Part shown: positions 11,455 through 21,127 of the stretch, one piece after another
Layout of the letters: every line of letters starts with the position of its first letter
Numbering within the stretch: position 1 is the stretch's first letter
Assembly (NCBI GenBank): GCA_903813345.2
Contig: CAIIXF020000006.1
Span: forward strand, 18,418,348-18,482,347
Length of the DNA stretch: 64,000 nt
Origin: Owenia fusiformis
Lineage: Eukaryota > Annelida > Polychaeta > Sabellida > Oweniidae
Reading direction: 5' to 3'
Made by a program: the position numbers and the translations under genes
The notes under the pieces: model-generated
What the model was told of the DNA's origin: nothing
The model's input: the letters and a program-made list of their open reading frames with translations, nothing else
Database searches by the model: none

Positions 11455-11526
11455 TGACCCCGACGTGATTTGAACACGCAACCTTCTGATCTGGAGTCAG
11501 ACGCGCTACCGTTGCGCCACGGAGTC
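11455..11526 (-). tRNA. tRNA-Trp (anticodon CCA)
   Basis: The minus strand folds as a complete 72-nt tRNA: acceptor 5' GACTCCG pairs with 3' CGGGGTC (one T-G wobble) plus discriminator A; D-arm GGCGCAACGGTAGCGC contains box A; anticodon arm TCTGACTCCAGATCAGA has anticodon CCA (Trp) in a 7-nt loop; T-arm contains GTTCAAATC (box B). No intron. The DIRS terminus begins ~10 bp past its 3' end, so the pol III terminator may lie within or be altered by the element; only short T runs are seen downstream on the minus strand. Confidence 0.95.
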
Positions 11527-12271
11527 AACTGTAACACTGTTCACTAAACGTTGATTAGAAAGAGAGAAAATTAATTTCATCAGATCTGAATTGATTGCCA
11601 AAACAGTTTACGAACAAGAATGCAGTGACATCTATAATTGCAATTAAAGGATATGATTATGGAGCGCAGCAGTTTAAGATGCACCATTGGACTATGAAGG
11701 ATTAAAGTGGGACACTTGATTTCTAATATCTTTATTAGAGGATGTAATAAATGTTTACTTATCTATACCTTTCCATCTGCCAGATTCGGCATCTGATGTT
11801 AAAGGTGTTGATTGACCAATATTGATATTTATCTGAACGGAAAATGCATTACTTTGTATTAGTGTCAATTTTTGGTATCTGTGTGCATAAATTTTCATTG
11901 TCAAATTCTTCTAATATTTTGTGTTTTAAATGGAACGCTGCTTGGGGAGTTATTTTGGATTAAAGGAATCTCCTCGATTGGCAATGTGCCGCTCCGTTTT
12001 TAGTAATACATTAAGAACGTAAACTACAGTTTATTAGTTGTAACATGGACTTCAATCGATATCCTAGGTTCATGGTTGTAATAAGACACACATCATACCA
12101 TTTGATAATGTACTCATGTCTACGTATTATGCACTGTTTTTGTAGTTACATACTATTAATTATTCCCTTTTTTACAAAGAAATTCAGATTTTGATCATAA
12201 GTAGGGGCTCAAGCGTAAATACATTGAAATTATTTTGTTCGAAAGTTTCAAAGACGAGTGATGAAAGTGTA
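11527..12271. other. Intergenic, nothing recognised
   Basis: AT-rich unique sequence upstream of the tRNA gene; no long frames, tandem repeats or TIR pairs noticed. Confidence 0.5.
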
Positions 12272-12315
12272 TGGCCCTGACGTGATTTGAGTAACACGCA
12301 ACCTTCTGATCTGGG
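12272..12315 (-). pseudogene. tRNA-Trp fragment (3' half)
   Basis: The 3' half of the tRNA-Trp sequence recurs here: 'ctgacgtgatttga' + 'gta' + 'acacgcaaccttctgatctgg' compared with 11459-11500. It has a 2-3 nt insertion in the T loop, changes in the acceptor, and stops at the anticodon loop, where G-rich repeat sequence (12316 on) begins. Non-functional. Confidence 0.85.
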
Positions 12316-12425
12316 GGGGTTACCAAGTGGGAGCTTTTTTTTGACAGCTTTTGGCAAAAAAATCATGCGAAAAGTGCTCAGAATGGTGAAAAACTGCATG
12401 ATTTTGAATTTTCTGAGATTGAGAG
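12316..12425. repeat. Fragment of G-tract-ended repeat family
   Basis: Begins with a seven-G run joined to the tRNA fragment and contains 'agtgctcagaatggtgaaa' followed by 'aactgcatgattttgaa', which recurs nearly exactly at about 24286-24322. It belongs to the same family as 24177-24381. Confidence 0.65.
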
Positions 12426-12780
12426 ATATCATTTGATCGTCATAACGTAGTTCTATTTTGCATCAAAACCGAGATTTTCTGTCGCTTTTGGAATAATTCA
12501 TACAAGATGCCCTTTAAACGTTAGTTTCTACAATAAAAGATCGCAATCCTGCCACAAGTTTGTTCTAGACATAAAGAAGAGTAAAATGCAAATAACAAGG
12601 ATATTTTAGTGAGATATGAGTAAAATGATGTGAAAATAAAATATAGAAATAAAGAACTGTACCTAAAATTATGAAAAAATCTGCAAAGTTTGTTGAAGTA
12701 CCGGGTAACATTTCTTGCTTAAGAAAATATAATGAAAATTGCATTGTTTGATTTGAAATTTTACTAAAATGCTAACTTTG

Positions 12781-13610
12781 TAATATCTAAGATGAAATAG
12801 TTAACTTGCTCAGATTGATTAATAGATGGCACACAGTGTTTTGGTCCAGCGAGAATGCCATTACGTTAATTGTAATATCTAAGATTGTGACCACATTTTT
12901 GCCTTCCTCGAAGCATCGTATAATAAGATAATAGTTGACTTACTAAGATTGATAAATAAATGGCACATAGTGTTTTGATCCAACTAGAATGCCATTACGT
13001 TAATTGTAATATCTAAGATTGTGACCACATTTTTGCCTTCCTCGAAGCATCGTATAATAAGATAATAGTTGACTTACTAAGATTGATAAATAAATGGCAC
13101 ATAGTGTTTTGATCCAACTAGAATGTCATTATGTAAATTGTAATATCTAAGATTGTGACCACATTTTTGCCTTCCTCGAAGCATCGTATAATAAGATAAT
13201 AGTTGACTTACTAAGATTGATAAATAAATGGCACATAGTGTTATGATCCAACTAGAATGTCATTATGTAAATTGTAATATCTAAGATTGTAACCACATTT
13301 TTGCCTACCCCGAAGCATCGTATAATAAGATAATAGTTGACTTGCTCAGCTTGATAAATAGATGGCACATAGTGTTTTGGTCTAGCTAGAATGCCATAAT
13401 GAAAATTGTTTAATATCTAAGATTCAAGCACTTTTTGCCTACCCTGAAGATTCGTATAATAAGATAATAGTTGACTTACTAAGATTGGTAAATATATGGT
13501 ACACCATGTTTTGGTCCAGCTAGAATGTCATTATGTAAATTGTAATATCTAAGATCGTAACCACTTTTTGCCCACCCTGAAGATTCGTAATAAGATAATA
13601 GTTCACTTTA
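12781..13610. repeat. 134-bp tandem repeat array, ~6 copies
   Basis: The marker 'taatatctaagat' occurs at 12781, 12873, 13007, 13141, 13275, 13411 and 13543 (later spacings 134, 134, 134, 136, 132). The central copies are almost identical, with divergence rising toward both edges, typical of an array maintained by unequal exchange. No coding. Confidence 0.85.
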
Positions 13611-13722
13611 CATGTACTACTTACTTACTACTTGTACTCTTCTTTTATAAGGAGCAAATAAAGATAATACAATACAATACAATACAATACAATACAATAC
13701 AATGCAATACAATACAATACAT
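13611..13722 (+). repeat. Retroelement-like 3' tail with (AATAC)n
   Basis: Text 'cttgtactcttcttttataaggagcaaataaag' runs into about 11 copies of AATAC (13666-13720, one unit mutated). An AATAAA-like signal followed directly by a simple repeat is how SINE and CR1/RTE-like LINE 3' ends look; the LINE at 21128-23211 ends in a comparable 'gtacaataaagcattgaa'. The body of such an element is not recognisable. Confidence 0.45.
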
Positions 13723-13739
13723 TGTGTAAATTCTAATAT

Positions 13740-14403
13740 CTAGGATTGTAACCATTGTATGACAGTATTAATATTTCGGAATGTGGGCTATTAAAACACT
13801 TTCAAATTAAAGCGCCTCGGCCTTTCATTCCATCACCATGTACGGATAAGCAAAGCCCATATGGTATAAACAAATGTATTGCGGAACATTAATGAAATAG
13901 ATGAAATGTATTTAGATTTAAAGACATATTGAGTGCCGGTGAGATCAATGGCTCTTAGAATGTAAGTTTAAAATAGATTCATACTGATACATTACTACAA
14001 ATTACGGCGATATGTATTCTTCAAGTGCGAATACATATCTCAGATCGTTAATACGTGTACTCCTACTTAGGATGTTTTTGTTGACATGCTCTCTCACCTA
14101 TTACATTGAAACTAATAATTTAGTGATACTATATATGTTATTAATGATTATTAGTAGATTAGTGAGATTAAAGGTTGTATAGTCCAATTGTATGGCCTTC
14201 CGTTTGCCGAAGTACACTGAACGTTTAGGCCATCGCATGTAAGATATCAAACGCTCACCTGCGTATAAGAAACGAACGAGTGGAAGCGTTGGAACCATTT
14301 GAACTGCAATTGAAAATCACAGATTCCTCAACTCTAAGGCCATTCGACAAATTTCTGATTGGCTTAGAAGTGACACCGCCAGTACACTCAACTGGCATCA
14401 AAC
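13740..14403. promoter_or_regulatory. Upstream region of antistasin/thyroglobulin gene
   Basis: Unique sequence leading to the signal-peptide exon. An inverted CCAAT box (GATTGGC, about 14358-14364) lies ~45 bp before the ATG. No clear TATA box. Promoter assignment is positional only. Confidence 0.3.
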
Positions 14404-14449
14404 ATGCGAAAGATAGTATTTCTTGTGATTTCTATAATAGCTTTAGCTG
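14404..14449 (+). CDS. Antistasin/thyroglobulin protein, exon 1 (signal peptide)
   Basis: ATG followed by a short basic-hydrophobic run, MRKIVFLVISIIALA, a typical eukaryotic secretion signal, ending in a phase-1 donor (G|gtaaga). It is the only nearby ATG exon in phase with the cysteine-rich exons downstream. Confidence 0.75.
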
Positions 14450-17400
14450 GTAAGAATCTCGCCCGGGAGCAGGATAATGCGACTCCACACGAAATTGTTT
14501 CTGGGATAATAACATCTGAATCTGAGTCACTGGAAGGTAGCGTACATGCTTTTGATATAGCTTGAGTAAATGGTGCTTAAACTTAAAGGATCGTATTTTT
14601 AGCGCATATATAATTTGACAAATGATGTACAAAGTTGAGGATTTGATCAACAGGGGGTTACAAAAGTATTGAAACATAGTGTTGTAACGTCGTGCAGGAT
14701 ATCTTACGTGTTGCAAAATAAATGTAAACCCTGGTCCCGGGTATAAATCCGGTACATAGTTTTCGAATGTGGCTTTCGTGGTTATCAATTATCATTCAAT
14801 AATTTACTATCTTGTCTATGTAGGTCAACAGGCAATATATTTCTCATTTATTCAATATTTCATTTTCATACTTGACCATGGGTGTCCTAAAATACATTAA
14901 AAGAAGTTCATTACATCTTCAAAAGTTTGACAACCCACCGGGAATCCCCTTTGGACCAAATATGGTAAATACGTTAACATAAAATACGTTAATTGGAATA
15001 TCATTTAGACCAGGAAGGTATCAGTGGCACATTATTTTGTCTTATATATTGACCAATTCATTTGATTCATTCTTGTGTATGTTTATTTTAGATTGGATTC
15101 CGATTCCCGGTGGGGGTTCCAGAATAAATTGTGAAATTCTCAGATGCAAAATATACTGTGAGTTCGGCCTGAAGAAGAATAAAGACGGGTGCAATGTTTG
15201 CGAATGCAAGGATCCATTGGATGAAGGTGAGAAATGTTAGAAGGTCACGAAACAACACTTACATACTCACTAGTCACTGGCAGATGATTTAACTAGAGTT
15301 AGTATCATTCAGGTGTCAGAGTAAATATAGTCTCCCTGAATATATGGTCCGGGGGACCAAACACCGTAGCACACGAGATCCGGAGGATCTGGTGTCTTAG
15401 GGTGTGTGGTCTTAACCGGACCATATTTTCTGTATTGGTAAACAATATAACCCAGGACTATACTGACGGACTATAAATATGTTGACATATTGAGAACTAA
15501 CTCAAACGCAAACTATTCAAGAGCATATAGATGACGATGTGAAGACAACAATCAAGGAAGAACAACATTTCTTTATATTGTAGGCAGTGGAGAACCAGAG
15601 GCGTGTCCAGAACCAAAATGCCATGATGGGCCTTGCCTTTATGGCTCCCTAAAAGATCATGATGGATGCGAAACTTGCGAATGTCTTCGACCTAGAACGC
15701 CAAAGCTCGCATGCGGTCTTTTGGACTGTTCATGGTATGAAGGACCTTGCATGTTTGGATCGTTCAAAGACCGACATGGTTGCGACACATGTAATTGCAA
15801 AGAGAAAACAGATGGTTGGTATGCTTGTACTTGTAAAGTTCTAGTATATCGGTTGGGCATAACAATGGGCCGTACTTTGATACTTGATATTTCCGAAACC
15901 CTCTCATGTCCGCTTTTAAAATTTTACAATCAGACCCTTTAGATTTCTGTTCGTCAGACCCAAAATGAAAAAATAGTCTTTCCAAGTTTAACTTGTAAAT
16001 GTGATCAATTGGTCCTCCATCTTCTCGGTAGATGGTGCTGCATTTTTTACATTAACTGATTGAATCCTAATCTCTTTAAAGCTGCTCAGCAAGGTCAATT
16101 TTGCCAATTTCTCTCTTAATTCAAGTGCCTGATTAATCATTAGATACAAATAACGACGTAGCACATCTCGTGTACAACTGAGGTCGATATTAAAGCGATA
16201 AGGATCTCGTTTCTTACATTGCTGAAATGAAAGCGAAAGTGCATCACCAAAATTATGACTACATGTACATGATATCTTAGCTCTCCCTCGCTTTCCTTAG
16301 CAACTCCCACTCTATCCTGTACACCATACTTTATCCTACACACCATATTTAATTAATATTCCCCAATAATTGTCCAAAATGAGCTAAAATGCTCAAATTC
16401 AATGTTATATTTCGATTTTCAACCAGGAAGTCTTTCACTGTAAGTTTCAAGGTCAAGTGAAGGTCGTAACCATGGTAACTTGTCGATGTTTTTTAAGCAA
16501 ACGTCCTTATTTCCAATCGTATATACACGACTTTTACATGAATGAACATGTTCTATAATTAAATTAAAACATGATGTATAAGTTTAGACTGTTATAAAAC
16601 AATCTGTAGCGGAAATAATGAAAATAATCTGCGAGAGAAATTTAGCCGAGGGGCTCCTTTGGGGATTTCTAATTGTCTGGTAAACATTGTCTTAAAATAT
16701 TTTTGATTCATTCTTCCATTCTGGATCGTAGGCTCTCCAATAATAATTCGCTTTATTATTGTAAACCTATGCTGTTACTTCATTATAATCTTGCAAATAA
16801 GGTATTCTTGGCAAGAAAGACTAATAAATGAATATTCTCCATGGATATTTGTTTGCTGTGCATAAATGAATGACGTCACCAAATGTTGAGCATGCAAAGA
16901 CAACATAAAATTCGCTGCAAACTTTTGAAATTTGAAAAGTGTCTAGTTAAAATGAGAATTCTCTGTTGTTCTGTTGTATTCAGGGACATAGGCTGTCATT
17001 CTAGATCGAAAGGTTATCTTGGACCACTGTAACAGAAATTGTCCTAAAAATGGCTGGCGAGCTTGCTGTGCAGCTTTAAGAGTAAATTTTCTCTTAAACA
17101 AGAATGGTCCGATTTTATTTGGTGCATGTTTATTCTGTCAAACTGTTTCATCCCTTTAAGTCCGTATTCGCTTGTTCGTTCTTTGGAAGCAAACGGTTTG
17201 TCCACAGCATGGCGAATTAATTTTTCCAGAACCTGTCCTTTCAACTTTCTGATCACATTGTGTACGTAATTTTTAATTCTTTCGTAATTTCTGTCCCTCT
17301 CTAACCATTTTCATTGAAACCTATTGCGATCAATTTCTTGTCCGCCGGAGAGAAAAAATATTGATTCAGCCAAACCTGGCAGAAGAGTTTCTTTGACAAT

Positions 17401-20400
17401 ACAGCCAAACATTTTTTTAGACAACACTTGATAAGTGCGCGCTCTCCTCATAACACCTGATAGGGATGCAGTGTGGATCGCTGGAACGTGCGTTTTTGAG
17501 GCTATGTTTCATTTAACCCTGTGTATAGGTTACTCGAGCTATGACCTTGAAAATTGGTCAGTGATATAAACAACATATGCGATTTACATGTCTAAAGTTT
17601 CAAAGGGTTTGAACAAAGCATTATGGAGGAACGTAGCATCAAAGTACTGCCAATTTTTATACCCACCCGATATAAACATTGTTAATAGTGACTGAACCTA
17701 ATTTTATTCAAGAAAAGTCGACATTTGACATTGGAATGACCTTGGCCTGCAAAGTTTACCTTGCCACAACAACCCCTAAATGCCTTAATATGCCCAATAC
17801 CTAGGCATTATCCTACCATTGACTCACTTAGTATGTTGACCAAATGTGATGACCCAAGGTTTACGGGTCTGAGAGATGTCCGGACAGAGAGACAGACAGA
17901 CGACCGTGACGGACGACCGTGCTTTCTCGTAAGAAGATGCTCTATTTTGAAAAGACTGCCTTGAACACTCTGATTTTTGACTTTATATGTCATTTTTATA
18001 GTTACAGAAGGTAAATATGCATGCATTACAATTTATACCATGAATACAAATGTGCAGAAACCAATGTAGTGGAAATGGAAGGGGTAGCACAAGACAGTCG
18101 ATAATTAAAACTAAGTCTGTTCTTCTTAGAACCTGCTATTGAAGAACCATTACTTCCCCCTCCTCCACCTTCATTATGCCAACAATCTTATTGTGATATA
18201 ACGTGTAAATATGGGCTGAAAACTGACGACAATGGATGTAACGTTTGCGAATGCCAAGGTGAACAATTAGCGTGTGGTCTTAAGTTTCAAATTCTGAAGA
18301 GGTTAATGAATGGTATGGTTGTGATTGGTGCAGATTATCCAAAATGCGACGTAGATGGGTCTTATTTACCAAAACAATGCTCGGGATCAAGGTAAGAAAT
18401 GCTGAGTAACAAGTTTCAAAAGTTTCCATTTAGAAAATACCATGATAATGTTGATGTATTGTGCCACTAGAGTACGCCATTCCATATTATGATGTATTTA
18501 GCAACTAGAGTATGTTATGCCATATTGGATGAATTGAATTATGCCATTCGAGCACGCTGACCATATTTGGGGATTGGGGTACTAGAGCACGCTGATTATT
18601 TTTTGATGCATTGGGCAACTATGACACGATGACCATAATTATTAGGATGCATTGTTCCACTTGAGCATATTGATCGTATGTCTATGACGTGTTGTGCCAC
18701 TAGAATACTCTTATGCCGTGGTCACATTTGCTCCGATTTTTACTACGGCGCCAGGCCGATGAGTATTTTGTTCAAAATTGTACGGCGCCCGGCCGATTTC
18801 AGTATTTTGTTCAAAATTGACTCATCGGCCGGGCGCCGGTCCTGAAAATCGGGGCAAATCAAATGAAATGTGACCACGGCATTACTATACATGTAGTTTG
18901 ATGTACGTATTAGTACAACGAGACCAAGCTATTTGTTATGCACTGTGTCAGAGAGCACTCTGGATATGGTATTATACGGTCATCATTGTATGTTGTTTTG
19001 TAGATGCTTTTGTGTTGATGAAGACGGAGCTCGTATATCACCCCCTAAAATATTATCCAAGATAGTGAGTCCTTACTCTGCTAACAGATGGGACGCTGAT
19101 GATATGAATTGTGGTATGTATGACAACCAATGACTTTTCATTTTCGATATTCAGATAGGGAAATATATTTCGACGATTTTTTTAAAGAAATTCACACCGA
19201 AATTCGTTTGGAATGTCATTAGGACCTATCTCCAATCAACCATTTTTTGAATTCTCATATTTTTTGACTTGTTTCAGAATGCGCTAGAAAAATGCAAAAA
19301 TTACAGAGAGGTCTTGGGGGTAGACGCACCTTCCAAAATAAAGCGAGTATTATCTGTCAGTCTTATGGCAATTTCCATCCCGTCCAATGTGTTGGTTCAA
19401 AGTGTAGCTGTGTTAATGAGTTTGGTGAAAAATATGGATCCGACGTAAACATAAGAAGCATCAATTCTTTACCATGTGTTGGTGAGTACAGGGTGTCCCG
19501 AAAGTATGCCCCCCCCCTAGGCAGACATATACCAGTGTCGTCATAGTATGTGTCATATATCATTTTAAAGCTTATCCAAAGTTACATTGATTCGCCAAGT
19601 ATCATGGTTCGACTCTCAAATGTGAAAAAAGTACAGGCATTTTGATCAAAATTAAGTTTAACTGGTCTGACTGACCGTGAGAGTACAGAGAGCAAATATG
19701 TGTACATTTCGGAAGTTTGTTCATTGACACACCGTGGTGTGCTTTCAAAACGGTATCTGGGTTGTTGAATAAAGGTTTGGAAAATTCTTTGTGTGCCCAA
19801 TATATATATATGTTGCTACAACAAAAGTTGGTCTTAAGCTATTTCTCATCGCATAAACGATGAACCCACACCATCCCACTGTGATATTATTTTATCAAAA
19901 TATTGTTCATGTATAATTAGACCCGTGGGTATATTTGTTGTTTTTTGTACATATTCATCTAAAGTTGTTGGAAGAACTAGGCTATGTTTTGTCAAACTAG
20001 CATCCGGTTTTCTTATTCTTTAATGTAAACATTACTTTAAGACAAATATCAAGGTACCAGGTTTACGTATCGCATAACATGGTTTTATATTTCCTGTTTT
20101 AGAAATTCGGTTTTTTGTATCTTATATATTACGAAATTACTCTTTGGCATTATTTATCTCTCGTATCACAAGTTAAAAACAATTGCATGCACCTATACTT
20201 TTCTCAAAATGCGAAGTATATTCACCGTAATGTTAGCTTAATTAAAGGCAGAACACTCCGAAGTATTTCTTCATGAGAAAATATATTTATTACGTGAGAG
20301 CAATGGAATAAAAGAAATGGCACACCTATTTTTGTCAAATATTGAAACTCATCAAATAGTCCTTTAATTACGTTTGCATTATACCTGTATATCTAATGAT

Positions 20401-20695
20401 TAGGCTTTAAAATGTGTATAATGAAACTTTACTTTTACCGATCCGAATCTCACATATTGTATATCAAAGCTCTTATATCAATGTAGTTAGATTGCAAAAT
20501 AGCAAAAAATAAAATTGGTTTGGTAGCCAAGAGGTAAGATAACAAGAATCGATATCCAATGATATCAGAATGTCATTTCAGGGGACTCGTGTTCTTCTCC
20601 CCAGTGTTCGTTTAAATGCCCACTGGGCTTCGAGAAAGATGAAAATGGCTGCGAGGTCTGTCAATGCAAAGAGAAACCGATTCCAGTTGACATAA
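14404..20695 (+). CDS. Secreted antistasin-like + thyroglobulin type-1 multidomain protein (gene span, 7 exons seen)
   Basis: Exons at 14404-14449, 15092-15226, 15584-15814, 18130-18391, 19004-19113, 19278-19481 and 20582-20695 join in one frame. Domain order: signal peptide; antistasin module; two antistasin modules in one exon; antistasin module plus the start of a thyroglobulin type-1 (Tg1) module; Tg1 end (CFCVDEDGARI); a second Tg1 module; another antistasin module. Almost all boundaries are phase 1, as in shuffled extracellular modules. Antistasin modules in leeches and other lophotrochozoans, and Tg1 modules generally, inhibit serine or cysteine proteases, so an extracellular protease-inhibitor role (defence, mucus, feeding or matrix) is plausible but inferred. 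The last exon ends in a good donor, so the gene continues toward or beyond the gap at 23677; no stop exon was found. Similar architecture exists in chelonianin/antistasin-type inhibitors of molluscs. Confidence 0.8.
15092..15226 (+). CDS. Same gene, exon 2 (antistasin module 1)
   Basis: Acceptor tttattttag, donor G|gtgaga, phase 1-1. Encodes a linker (DWIPIPGGGSR) and a module with CEILRCKIYCEFGL...DGCNVCEC: the C-x(3)-C-x(3)-C-x-FG/YG-x-DGC-x-C-x-C pattern of antistasin repeats. Confidence 0.85.
15584..15814 (+). CDS. Same gene, exon 3 (antistasin modules 2 and 3)
   Basis: Two modules in one exon: ACPEPKCHDGPCLYGSLKD then DGCETCEC, and ACGLLDCSWYEGPCMFGS then HGCDTCNC. The phase-1 acceptor is clear (tattgtag). 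The donor is weak (G|gttggt) and chosen because it keeps phase 1 to exon 4; a stronger-looking gtatgc 5 nt downstream would break the frame, so the exact end is uncertain. Confidence 0.8.
17490..17965 (+). repeat. Interspersed repeat with gacagacagac motif (SINE-like)
   Basis: Intron sequence with a 'ctatgaccttgaaaattggtcag' block, a 'ttgaccaaatgtgatgaccc' block and a 'gtccggacagagagacagacagacgaccgtgacgg' block. This word order is typical of a dispersed repeat rather than unique intron; I recall similar text from mollusc genomes but cannot confirm it. No coding. Confidence 0.4.
18130..18391 (+). CDS. Same gene, exon 4 (antistasin module 4, Tg1 start)
   Basis: After a proline-rich linker (EEPLLPPPPPS) comes an antistasin module (CQQSYCDITCKYGL...NGCNVCEC), then ACGLKFQ... 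and the Tg1 core YPKCDVDGSYLPKQCSGSR. Acceptor tcttcttag; donor AG|gtaaga, phase 2, splitting the Tg1 module before its CxC part. Confidence 0.9.
18420..18712. repeat. Degenerate ~60-bp tandem repeat in intron
   Basis: About five eroded copies of a 'gatgcattgtgccactagagcacgctgaccatatt' unit, e.g. around 18450, 18500, 18540, 18590, 18650 and 18695. Confidence 0.55.
18713..18882. mobile_element. MITE, 170 bp, GC-rich hairpin
   Basis: Ends ATGCCGTGGTCACATTT and AAATGTGACCACGGCAT are perfect 17-bp inverted repeats. The inner arms are also inverted (ccgatttt / aaaatcgg; gccgatgagt / actcatcggc), with an internal duplicated 'agtattttgttcaaaattg' block. Flanking TTA on both sides may be a target duplication. 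Non-coding. Confidence 0.8.
19004..19113 (+). CDS. Same gene, exon 5 (Tg1 end)
   Basis: Encodes CFCVDEDGARISPPKIL to DDMNC, the CxCVD...G.xI and final Cys of the first Tg1 module. Acceptor ttttgtag, donor G|gtatgt; phase 2 in, phase 1 out. Confidence 0.85.
19278..19481 (+). CDS. Same gene, exon 6 (second Tg1 module)
   Basis: A module with ECARKMQKLQRG..., FHPVQCVGSKCSCVNEFGE and the final LPCV. The PVQC-x-GSKCSCV core identifies Tg1, though the first part lacks the usual CDxDG. Acceptor gtttcag; donor G|gtgagt. Only gtgagta separates the exon from a transposon end (see 19490). Confidence 0.85.
19490..19800 (+). mobile_element. Truncated copy of long-TIR element next to a splice donor
   Basis: Begins CAGGGTGTCCCGAAAGTATG after TA, then a C run and 'taggcagacatataccagtg', matching the left end of the element at 21052 for about 130 bp and more loosely beyond. 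The matching right end was not found; similarity fades near 19650-19800. The TA just before the end fits a Tc1/mariner-like target site. Confidence 0.7.
19801..20581. other. Intron, nothing recognised
   Basis: AT-rich intron between exons 6 and 7 with no clear repeats beyond a short (TA)n at 19801-19811. Confidence 0.5.
20582..20695 (+). CDS. Same gene, exon 7 (antistasin module 5)
   Basis: Encodes DSCSSPQCSFKCPLGFEKDE, NGCEVCQCKEK and a short tail (PIPVDI). Acceptor tcatttcag, donor A|gtaagt, phase 1-1. The open donor means at least one further exon lies downstream. Confidence 0.85.
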   Translation, partial: GTRVLLPSVRLNAHWASRKMKMAARSVNAKRNRFQLT

Positions 20696-21127
20696 GTAAG
20701 TTTAATATTGGATTTATGATATTATGTATGTCAATATTAAGTGTGCATGTATGTATCTTTATTAAAATAAAAACACGATATATTTTCGATTATATTTTAG
20801 ATAAATAAAAAATTAAAATAAAACGGAGACATAAGCGTTTTAAATAGGTAATGGACATTGTTTTGATAAGTACTATGTCGCATATTTAGTAGAAGCTTTC
20901 ATGTGCTGTAAAAATGCGGTAAAAGGTTTGAAGAGGAGATAAACCATAGTTCATTGTTGAATACTACACATCAATCCGATCCCTTACTTGATATAAGCAA
21001 TTAATTCCTTCCACCTTTCTTTATTTTGATGTGAAGAAAAACGTTATAGTACAGGGTGTCCCGAAAGTATGCCCCCCCCCCCCCCCTAGGCAGACATATA
21101 CCAGTGTCGTCATAGTATGTGTCATAT

